A stretch of DNA of 18,827 nt from JANNOG01 sp964516515 (GTDB lineage: Bacteria; Actinomycetota; Actinomycetes; Actinomycetales; JBBAYJ01): contig CAZEYA010000061.1 in the NCBI GenBank assembly GCA_964516515.1, positions 1 through 18,827 on the forward strand, read 5' to 3'. Under the pieces are notes generated by a model. That model was given only the letters and a program-made list of their open reading frames with translations, had not been told where the DNA came from and did not search any database. Positions 6,796 through 13,389 of this stretch are shown here, piece after piece (position 1 is the stretch's first letter; each line of letters opens with the position of its first letter). A program made the translations under genes and the position numbers.

Positions 6796-7643
6796 CGGTC
6801 GCCCGGACTTTGGCCTGTGGGTGGGCCCGCGGTCACGGTGACGCTGCCGACGTTGGTGCTGGCATTGATGACCCGATCGGCGCTCGGGTCGTTCGGTATC
6901 GAGCTGGTGTCGTCCCCGATGTTGCTGGCGGTCTGCACGTTGTAGCCCGTGCCGTCGTCGGGCACCCGCACCGTGACCTCGCCGACGTTGGTGCTGGCGA
7001 TGACGGACTGCGGCGCCCGATCGAAGCCGAGGACGACTTGACCGGCGTTGTTGGACGCATGGACGCGTTGCGAGGACAGCCGGCTCATGTCGAGCGAGCC
7101 GGCGTTCACACTGGCGTCGATGTCGCCACCCAGCTCGGTCGCCGTCACGGTCGCGACGCCGAGCTGAAGGTCCAGCACGGTTGTCCGGGGCACCCGAAGC
7201 GTCAGCTCGGTCTCGCATCCGGCGCCGGACCAGTGCTGCTCCGGGCAGTCCGCGACGATGACGAAGACGCCGTCCGTCACCCTCGCCATGACACCGGCGT
7301 CGCGCAGCGCGGACTTGGTCGACCATTGGCCGGTCACGACATCGGCCGCGCCGTCGCCGACGACGGTCAGCGACACGGCCGTGCCGGTCACCCGGATGCT
7401 GTCGATGCGGGTTGCCCGCAGGGTGCCGGTGTCGGTCCGAACGGCGATGGCGGACACGGTGACGACGACACCGGTCGACACCAGGGCGAGCACTCCGAGG
7501 ACCGCGAGCACGGCCAGCACGCTCGCCCACCATGGTCGCGGCATCGATGGCCGTGGTGCAGGGGTCCTCGATACCGGTGGCCCTGATACGGGTGGCCGGG
7601 GTACGGGTGGCGGCTTCTGCGGCAGGGTCTCGATGCCGGTCAC
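6792..7643 (-). CDS. Membrane-anchored toast-rack/DUF4097-like beta-repeat protein
   Basis: A 283-aa protein with three parts. Residues 1-38 are proline-rich with pentapeptide repeats (PPVSG, PPVSR) and probably cytoplasmic. Residues 40-64 form one membrane segment. The rest is a Ser/Thr/Val/Asn-rich exported domain built of beta strands. Repeating turns are seen at VNAGSLDM (179-186), NNAGQVVL (198-205), TNVGEVTV (218-225), SNIGDDTS (240-247) and TNVGSVTV (263-270), as in DUF4097/putative-adhesin beta-helices. Cys133 and Cys143 could form a disulfide. GTG 7643 is 5 bp after the response-regulator stop, so it is the last gene of the kinase operon. By analogy with LiaF-like proteins it may sense or tune envelope state, but that is inference. 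Confidence 0.75.
   Translation of the reverse strand: MTGIETLPQKPPPVPRPPVSGPPVSRTPAPRPSMPRPWWASVLAVLAVLGVLALVSTGVVVTVSAIAVRTDTGTLRATRIDSIRVTGTAVSLTVVGDGAADVVTGQWSTKSALRDAGVMARVTDGVFVIVADCPEQHWSGAGCETELTLRVPRTTVLDLQLGVATVTATELGGDIDASVNAGSLDMSRLSSQRVHASNNAGQVVLGFDRAPQSVIASTNVGEVTVRVPDDGTGYNVQTASNIGDDTSSIPNDPSADRVINASTNVGSVTVTAGPPTGQSPGDR
6846..6998. repeat. 18-bp direct repeat pair inside the toast-rack gene
   Basis: GCCGACGTTGGTGCTGGC occurs exactly at 6846-6863 and 6981-6998. Both copies encode the ASTNVG turn on the minus strand, so the beta-helix repeat is conserved at DNA level for these two units. Confidence 0.8.
7571..7615. repeat. 15-bp degenerate tandem repeat (proline-rich segment)
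   Basis: Three 15-bp units of the form RTACSGGTGGCnnnn at 7571-7585, 7586-7600 and 7601-7615. On the minus strand they encode the PPVSx pentapeptides in the cytoplasmic N-terminus of the toast-rack protein. Confidence 0.7.
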
Positions 7644-7648
7644 GGCGC

Positions 7649-8338
7649 TCAGCTCCCGATCCGGTCGAGGTAACGCAGCACGGCGAGGACCCGGCGATGG
7701 TCGCTCTCCACGATCGGCAGCTCCAACTTGGTGAAGATGTTGGACACGTGTTTCTCGACCGCGCCCTCCGTGACGACCATCGCGCCCGCGATCCCGGCGT
7801 TGGACCGGCCCTCCGCCATCAGCTGTAACACCTCGGCCTCGCGCGGTGTGAGCATCGCCAGCGGGTCGTGGCGACGAGCCCGCGCGAAGAGCTGCGCCAC
7901 GACCTCGGGGTCCAATGCGGTGCCACCGGCCACGACGCGCCGCAGGGCTTCGACGAACTCGCCGACGTCGGCCACCCGGTCCTTGAGTAGGTAGCCGACG
8001 CCGCGGGCCCGCCCGGCCAGCAGCTCCGAGGCGTAGTTCTCCTCGACGTACTGGCTGAGCACGACCACCGCGACGTCCGGATACTGCTGACGGACCACGA
8101 GGGCGGCCCGCACGCCCTCATCGGTGAAGGTCGGCGGCATCCGGACGTCGGTGACGACCAGGTCGGGGGAGTGCCGAGCCACTTGGGCGAGGAATGTCTC
8201 GGCATCTCCGGCGGTCGCCACGACATCGAAACCGGTCTCGGTGAGCACCCGGACCAGGCCTTCGCGCAGCAGCACGCTGTCCTCGGCGAGCACGATCCGT
8301 GGTCGTTCCGGAGCGGTCGATGGCGTCACGCTGCTCAT
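7649..8338 (-). CDS. LuxR/NarL-family response regulator
   Basis: A 229-aa two-domain regulator. The receiver domain (about 12-130) has acidic Glu19/Asp20, phospho-acceptor Asp64 in VVTDVRMPP, Ser95 in VVVLSQY and Lys119 in YLLKD. The C-terminal LuxR helix-turn-helix (about 160-225) reads LTPREAEVLQLMAEGRSN, then VVTEGAVEKHVSNIFTKL. All catalytic positions are intact, so it should be phosphorylated by the histidine kinase encoded just upstream, with which it overlaps by 4 bp (ATGA at 8335-8338, translational coupling). Targets are unknown; autoregulation of the operon is typical of this class. The following toast-rack gene starts 5 bp downstream. Confidence 0.95.
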   Translation of the reverse strand: MSSVTPSTAPERPRIVLAEDSVLLREGLVRVLTETGFDVVATAGDAETFLAQVARHSPDLVVTDVRMPPTFTDEGVRAALVVRQQYPDVAVVVLSQYVEENYASELLAGRARGVGYLLKDRVADVGEFVEALRRVVAGGTALDPEVVAQLFARARRHDPLAMLTPREAEVLQLMAEGRSNAGIAGAMVVTEGAVEKHVSNIFTKLELPIVESDHRRVLAVLRYLDRIGS

Positions 8339-9678
8339 GGTGTCCTCTCGAATGGCTCGGCATCGGCCGCCGGACCGGTGGTGGGCGTTGTGCGGTGCGG
8401 TTGCTCGCCTGCCATGGCCATCGGTAGCTCGACGGTCAGCGCGGTGGGGCCGCCGACCGGTGAGGACAGCAGCACCCGGCCGTCAACCGCGGCGACCCGG
8501 TCCCGCAGCCCGACGAGCCCGCTGCCCTTGGTGGGGTCGGCGCCGCCGGTGCCGTCGTCGGTGACCGAGGCGACCAGCAGGGAGCCATCACGGGTCATCC
8601 GTTCCTCGACGCGCACCCGTGCCGATACGGCACCGGAGTGCTTGGCGACGTTGGTCAGCGCCTCGCTCACGCTGAAGTACGCGATCGCCTCCAGCCGCGC
8701 GGCCGGCCGACGCGGTAGGTCCACCGTGACGGACACCGGTACGGGAGAGCGAGCCGCCAGGGCGGACAGCGCGGCGTCCAGGCCTCGGTCGGTCAGCACG
8801 GGAGGATGGATGCCACGGGCAACCTGCCGCATCTCCACGATGGCCTCCTTAGCCCCGGTGTGGGCGCGCTCCAGCAGACCCGCTACCGCCGCCGGGTCCT
8901 CGACCAGCTGCCGGCGGGCCAGGCCGAGGTCCATCGCCACGGCCACCAGCCGTTGCTGCGGTCCGTCGTGCAGGTCACGTTCGATCCTGCGGCGTTCGGC
9001 GTCCACGGAATCGACCGCGGCCTGCCGGGTCTGGGTGAGGGTGTCGACGCGGGCCTCCAGGCGCTGCACGTGCTCGGCCTCGCCCGTACTGATCAGCAGC
9101 CTGCCCAGGCCGACGTCGACCTGCACCAGCAGTCGCGCCAGCAGCGGCAGGATCAGCAGAGCATTGAGCGCAACGACCACTGCGAGCCAGCGCCATGGGC
9201 CGGCCAGCGGGTCGCCGTTGACGCTCACGGCATCCTCGGGCAGCGCGGGCAGGGAGAGTGCCGACAGCGCGGCGATCGTGAGCGCCGTGACGAGCAGGCC
9301 ACCGGTCAGTCCCCAGATGCCGATGGCCAGCAGGTACAGCTGGGCGCGCCACGGCCTGCTGTCCAGGAGAGTGCGCCGCCAGAACGGGAGTTCGGGTGGC
9401 CGGGAGCTCCAGCGCGGCAGCCATCGTCCGGTGAAGGTGTGTATCCGCCACCGTTCGGTGGCCACCAGCACCATTCCCAGCGCCAATAGGGCGATCACGA
9501 AGGGGATCCCGATGATGCTGGCCACGCCGAGGATCGAGGCGACGGTCGCGGCGGATACGGTCAAGAAGCCCGCAGCGAGCAGGAAATCAGCGATGAGGTG
9601 CACCACGGCGGGCCAGCCCGACAGCCACACCCGCCACAGCGGCCGCGCCGGGACCGCGGATCGGGTGTCGAGAACCAT
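8335..9678 (-). CDS. Sensor histidine kinase (HisKA_3/NarL class)
   Basis: A 447-aa membrane kinase. The N-terminus carries a multi-pass sensor region with hydrophobic segments at about 24-50, 53-74, 113-143 and 164-187, resembling the actinobacterial putative-sensor domain; little is extracellular except about 144-163. A short coiled coil (about 200-225) leads to the dimerisation box ERRRIERDLHDGPQQR with phospho-acceptor His237. The ATPase domain has EALTNVAKHSGA (N box, Asn343), SVTDDGTGGA (371-380) and GSGLVGLRDRV (385-395). ATG 9678 was chosen because TACGGT lies 6 nt upstream with no Shine-Dalgarno; an in-frame ATG at 9714 would add 12 residues. It is the first gene of the kinase, regulator and toast-rack operon and divergent from the alkyltransferase-like gene. 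Confidence 0.93.
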   Translation of the reverse strand: MVLDTRSAVPARPLWRVWLSGWPAVVHLIADFLLAAGFLTVSAATVASILGVASIIGIPFVIALLALGMVLVATERWRIHTFTGRWLPRWSSRPPELPFWRRTLLDSRPWRAQLYLLAIGIWGLTGGLLVTALTIAALSALSLPALPEDAVSVNGDPLAGPWRWLAVVVALNALLILPLLARLLVQVDVGLGRLLISTGEAEHVQRLEARVDTLTQTRQAAVDSVDAERRRIERDLHDGPQQRLVAVAMDLGLARRQLVEDPAAVAGLLERAHTGAKEAIVEMRQVARGIHPPVLTDRGLDAALSALAARSPVPVSVTVDLPRRPAARLEAIAYFSVSEALTNVAKHSGAVSARVRVEERMTRDGSLLVASVTDDGTGGADPTKGSGLVGLRDRVAAVDGRVLLSSPVGGPTALTVELPMAMAGEQPHRTTPTTGPAADAEPFERTP

Positions 9679-9684
9679 GGCAAG

Positions 9685-9690
9685 ACCGTA
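9685..9690 (-). promoter_or_regulatory. Candidate leaderless -10 box of the kinase operon
   Basis: The minus strand reads TACGGT, then 6 nt, then ATG 9678. The same hexamer and spacing recur before nudC. Confidence 0.4.
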
Positions 9691-9700
9691 GAAGACCCGG

Positions 9701-9723
9701 GCCGTCGGGAACATGCCGATGGC
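9701..9723. promoter_or_regulatory. Imperfect palindrome near the kinase operon -35 (possible operator)
   Basis: GCCGTCGG (9701-9708) and CCGATGGC (9716-9723) are inverted with one mismatch and a 7-nt spacer. It covers the place where a -35 would lie relative to the box at 9685-9690. A dimeric regulator site is plausible but not shown. Confidence 0.3.
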
Positions 9724-9736
9724 GCCAGGGTCTGCA

Positions 9737-9752
9737 CGGGGGACAACCCCCG
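9737..9752. repeat. Perfect inverted repeat in the kinase/alkyltransferase-like divergent gap
   Basis: CGGGGG (9737-9742) and CCCCCG (9747-9752) flank ACAA. The stem is perfect but short in GC-rich DNA. It lies in the 108-bp gap between the two divergent starts. Confidence 0.4.
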
Positions 9753-9786
9753 GCTGCCGCTCACCGGGGCCGGGCATTCTGGTCTC

Positions 9787-10128
9787 GTGGTCGGTGACGT
9801 TGCTCGCGACGGCTATACGGACGCCGTGCTGGATCTGGTGGACCACGTCCCGCCCGGCCGGGCGACGACCTATGGCGACATCGCCGAGGTGCTGCGCGAC
9901 GCGGGCTGGGGCGGGGGACCCCGGACGGTGGGTGCCGTGATGGCGCGGCACGGCGCAGTGGTCACGTGGTGGCGGGTGGTACGCGCCGACGGTGGGCTGC
10001 CCCTGTGCGATCCGGTGGCGGCGCTGGCGCGGCACCGGAGCGAGGGGACGGCCTTGACGCGTTCAGGGCGAGTGGACCTCGGCGCGGCCAGGGCTGTGCT
10101 GCCTGCAGGGCCGGCCCCGCCCGGGTGA
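9787..10128 (+). CDS. Alkyltransferase-like (ATL) DNA-binding protein, MGMT family
   Basis: A 113-aa protein with only the DNA-binding domain of O6-alkylguanine-DNA alkyltransferase. VPPGRATTYGDIAEVL (about 17-32) and the helix-turn-helix around GPRTVGAVMARHG are typical. At the catalytic site, where alkyltransferases have PCHR, this protein reads VTWWRVV, with tryptophan instead of the acceptor cysteine. Such alkyltransferase-like proteins bind and flip alkylated guanine and hand it to nucleotide excision repair rather than repairing it themselves. GTG 9787 was chosen because the family N-terminus starts just after it; CATTCT 6 nt upstream is a weak -10. It precedes adnA by 30 bp on the same strand, so it may be co-transcribed with the break-repair genes. 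Confidence 0.88.
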   Translation: MVGDVARDGYTDAVLDLVDHVPPGRATTYGDIAEVLRDAGWGGGPRTVGAVMARHGAVVTWWRVVRADGGLPLCDPVAALARHRSEGTALTRSGRVDLGAARAVLPAGPAPPG

Positions 10129-10158
10129 GCGTCGCCGCCCGGTCGATGGTGCGGTGTT

Positions 10159-13100
10159 GTGTCCGGCCCCCGTGATTGGGTGTTCGACGTGACCACATCC
10201 GCCCACGAAACCCTGACGCTGGACGCCGTGCAGGCGACTGCCGCGGCGACGGCCGGTCCGTGCGTCGTGCTGGGCGGACCAGGAACGGGCAAGACGACGA
10301 CGGTGCTGGCATGGGCCGCCCGGCGCTTGCAGGCGGCGAACGGTCCGGACCACGGTGTCGTGGTCCTGGTGCCGTCGCGGCGGGGCGCGACGCGGGTGCG
10401 CGATCTGCTGTCCCGCCGTGTGACCGTGACGTCGCGGGACCCCGCAGTGCGCACCCCGCACTCGCTCGCGTGGGCAGTGCTGCGGGAGTCGGCGCTGCGC
10501 CACGGCCAGCGGCCGCCGCGGCTGCTCACGGGGGCGGAGTCCGATCTCTCGCTGGCCGATCTCCTGGCCGGTCACGAGGCAGGCGAGGGCGGCCTCCCGC
10601 TGTGGCCGGACAGCATGCCCATCGAGGTCCGCGCGCTGCGAGCCTTCCGCACCGACCTGCGCGAGCTCTGGGCGAGACTCGTCGAGCGCGGCCACGGCCC
10701 GCAGCGGCTGGCGCACTTGGGCCGCCGGCACGGCAGGCTCGAGTGGATGGCGGCCGCGGCCGTGCTCGACGAGCGGTTGCGTGTCATCGGGCTCAGCGGC
10801 GACAACTCCTGGGACCCGGCCGAGATCGTCGATGAGGCGGCGGCGAGGCTGGAGGGCGACGACGGGCTGCGGCGATGGGCAGCCGACCGGGTGCGAGCGC
10901 TCGCGGTGGACGACGCCCAGGATCTGACCACGGCCGGTTGGCGTTTGGTGGGCGCGCTCGGTGGCGGTGGCGCGGACCTGTTGGTGACAGGCGATCCGGA
11001 CCTGGCGACCCAGACCTTCCGTGGTGCCCGACCGGCGGGCCTCACCGCTGTGGCCGATGATCACCGTAGCTCCTCGGGCGATCCCGCCCCCGTCCTCGTG
11101 CTCCCGACGGTGTGGCGCTGCCCGCCGGTCCTGGCAGACGTCGGTCATGCCGTGGCGGAACGGATCGGCGTCGTCACAGCCGTGCACCGGCGACCAGCCG
11201 CGCGCAGCACCGATGGCAACGAGGCCACGGCGCGAGTCGTGATCTTCGGCGACACCACCGATGAAGCGGCGGGAATCGCCGGCATTCTGCGCGGCTGGCA
11301 CCACGACCCCGAGGAACCGGTGCCCTGGCATCGGATGGCGGTCATCGTGCGGTCGTTGCGCCGCGCCGAGAGCATCCGACGGGCGGGAGCCGGATTGGGT
11401 GTTCCGGTGGTGATCCCTGGTCCCGGGGTGCCGCTGCGGGACCAGCCAGCGGTCGTGATGCTGTTGCGTGCCGGAGCCGTGGCATGCCGGCCCGAGATGA
11501 TGGACGCGGCGGTGTTGCGCGAGCTGGCCTGCGGCCCGATCGGCGGCTCGGACAGTCTGCGGTGGCAGCACCTCATCCGCGCGGCCAGATCGGCGTCGGC
11601 CGGCCGCCACCCGGCGGATGCGCTCGCTGAGCAGGTCCGGCTGCGGCTCTCGAGGGCTGATCGCCGCGCCGTGCCTGACCCAGCTGCCGACTGGCTGGGC
11701 GTGTCGCCGCGTCATGCCCGCCCCGTCGACCGGGTGCACACCGTCCTGGCGGCGGCGCGACGACAGCTGCAGGACCGGGACCAGCCGGAGTCGGTGCTGT
11801 GGGCACTGTGGCAGGCGACCGGCCTGGCACGACGCTGGCGGGCGAGCGCCCTGGCGAGTGGTGCCGACGCGGGCAGCTCCGAGGACGACCTGGATGCTGT
11901 GATGGCGCTCTTCGACGCGGCGGCCGGTTTCGCTGAGCGCCAGCCCGGTGCCGGCATGGCGGCGTTCTGCGACCATGTCGCCGCCCTCGGTGTGGCCGAC
12001 GACCGGTTGTCCGGCGCCGCCGTCGCCGCTGCCGTCACAGTGACCACCGCGACCGGGGCGGTGGGGCTGGAGTTCGACGCGGTCGTCGTCGCCGGTGTTC
12101 AGGACGGTGTCTGGCCGGATCTGCGGGTCCGTGGCTCGCTGCTCCATACAGCCGAGCTGGTCGACTCCCTCGACGGCCGGCACGGGATCGCCACCGCCGA
12201 CCAGGTTCGGCAGACGCTCGACGACGAGCTCCGGCTGTTCCACGTGGCCGTCACCCGGGCCCGGCGACACCTCGTGGTGACCGCCGTCAACGGTGATGAC
12301 GAACGCCCCAGCGAGCTGTGCCGTCTCGTGGCCGGTCCCGGCGTGGACCTGACCGCCGCCGAGCTCCCGCTGCCACCGTCGTGGCATGACCACACCTTGC
12401 CGTCGCTGGTTGTGGCGCTGCGCAGGTTGATCGGCGCTGGCGCTGCCCCGCTGGTGCTACCCGGCATGCCACCTGCGCCGTCGCCCGCCGCGGCCGCCGC
12501 CATGCTGGCGCGACTCGCCGCGCAAGGCGTACCGGGCGCCGATCCTGCGCAGTGGTGGTGGTCCGGTGCCGCGCCGATCCCGCTCGGCAATCCGCCGGCG
12601 GAGCGCCCGGAGCGGGCCGTCACCATCAGTGCTTCGGCGGTCGAGGCGTTCTCGATCTGCCCGCTGCGGGCCTACCTCAGCCGACTGGCGAGTGACGGCG
12701 GGGAGGAGTCGGCCCGACGGCTCGGCGAGCTCATCCACCGTGCGGCGCAGCGACATCCGCAGGGGTCCGCAGCCGAATTGCAGGGCGTGGTCGACGCGGG
12801 CTGGGCGGAGCTCGGCATTGGCGAGGGATGGATGGCCGAGCGGCTGCGCAGGCGGGCAGAGGTCATGGTGCAGCGCCTCGCTGATTGGATGGCCGGTCGA
12901 CCGCCACCGGTCGCGACCGAGATCGGCTTCCGGATGGACCTCGACGGGGTGACGGTGGCGGGGACCATCGACCGCCTCGATGAGGTGGGCGGCCCGTTGG
13001 TCGGGGGGCCTCTCGGGACCCGGCCCGTGCAGGTCATCGATTACAAGACCGGCGCCCCGCACACCAAGGAAGCCGCCAGGGAGAACACCCAGTTGGGCCT

Positions 13101-13389
13101 GTACCAGATGGCCGTCGACCGTGGCCTGGTCGCCGACGGCCTGCGCAGCGCCGGTGCGGCCCTGGTGCATGTCGGGGGGACGGCGCGTGCGGCGGCCGTT
13201 CGTGACCAGCCGCGGCTGACCGCGGTCGACGCAGCACGAGTCGAGGAGATCGTGGGCCGATACGCCGATGCGATCCGCTCGGGAGAGTTCCCGGCGACTC
13301 CGGGGAGCCATTGCGAGCGGTGCCGGGTGCGGACCAGTTGCCCGGTGGACCCGACGGGGTCTCACCCGCTGTCGTTGGAGGCGCCATGA
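10159..13389 (+). CDS. adnA: AdnA subunit of the AdnAB motor-nuclease
   Basis: A 1076-aa UvrD-like motor fused to a RecB-like nuclease. AdnAB is the actinobacterial enzyme that resects double-strand breaks. Motor motifs: Walker A GPGTGKTT (40-47, Lys45), motif II DDAQD (251-255), motif III GDPDLATQTFRGA (278-290) and motif VI HVAVTRARR (695-703). Motif V is degenerate: ATGAVGLEF (631-639) lacks the usual His and Lys. The nuclease has His860, Asp938 (GTIDRLD), Asp961/Lys963 (DYKTG) and Gln978/Tyr982. Cys834 plus C1052-x2-C1055-x5-C1061 match the iron-sulfur staple of AddB-type nucleases. GTG 10159 is tentative; in-frame GTGs lie at 10180 and 10189 and no ribosome site is visible. The stop overlaps the adnB start by ATGA. 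Subunit assignment follows gene order and the Cys cluster. Confidence 0.92.
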   Translation: MSGPRDWVFDVTTSAHETLTLDAVQATAAATAGPCVVLGGPGTGKTTTVLAWAARRLQAANGPDHGVVVLVPSRRGATRVRDLLSRRVTVTSRDPAVRTPHSLAWAVLRESALRHGQRPPRLLTGAESDLSLADLLAGHEAGEGGLPLWPDSMPIEVRALRAFRTDLRELWARLVERGHGPQRLAHLGRRHGRLEWMAAAAVLDERLRVIGLSGDNSWDPAEIVDEAAARLEGDDGLRRWAADRVRALAVDDAQDLTTAGWRLVGALGGGGADLLVTGDPDLATQTFRGARPAGLTAVADDHRSSSGDPAPVLVLPTVWRCPPVLADVGHAVAERIGVVTAVHRRPAARSTDGNEATARVVIFGDTTDEAAGIAGILRGWHHDPEEPVPWHRMAVIVRSLRRAESIRRAGAGLGVPVVIPGPGVPLRDQPAVVMLLRAGAVACRPEMMDAAVLRELACGPIGGSDSLRWQHLIRAARSASAGRHPADALAEQVRLRLSRADRRAVPDPAADWLGVSPRHARPVDRVHTVLAAARRQLQDRDQPESVLWALWQATGLARRWRASALASGADAGSSEDDLDAVMALFDAAAGFAERQPGAGMAAFCDHVAALGVADDRLSGAAVAAAVTVTTATGAVGLEFDAVVVAGVQDGVWPDLRVRGSLLHTAELVDSLDGRHGIATADQVRQTLDDELRLFHVAVTRARRHLVVTAVNGDDERPSELCRLVAGPGVDLTAAELPLPPSWHDHTLPSLVVALRRLIGAGAAPLVLPGMPPAPSPAAAAAMLARLAAQGVPGADPAQWWWSGAAPIPLGNPPAERPERAVTISASAVEAFSICPLRAYLSRLASDGGEESARRLGELIHRAAQRHPQGSAAELQGVVDAGWAELGIGEGWMAERLRRRAEVMVQRLADWMAGRPPPVATEIGFRMDLDGVTVAGTIDRLDEVGGPLVGGPLGTRPVQVIDYKTGAPHTKEAARENTQLGLYQMAVDRGLVADGLRSAGAALVHVGGTARAAAVRDQPRLTAVDAARVEEIVGRYADAIRSGEFPATPGSHCERCRVRTSCPVDPTGSHPLSLEAP

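Noticed and set aside
8171..9691. 506-codon plus-strand frame opposite the kinase and regulator genes
   Set aside because: The Ser/Arg/Thr-rich product without domains is antisense to two well-supported genes.
10063..12393. 776-codon open frame on the minus strand opposite adnA
   Set aside because: It lies fully antisense to adnA, whose helicase motifs are clear. The translation is rich in His, Arg, Gln and Gly with no domain, typical of a GC-rich shadow frame.
13311..13385. Upstream start for AdnB inside adnA
   Set aside because: ATG 13386 in the ATGA overlap gives the family N-terminus; the extension is antisense-like filler in another frame of adnA.
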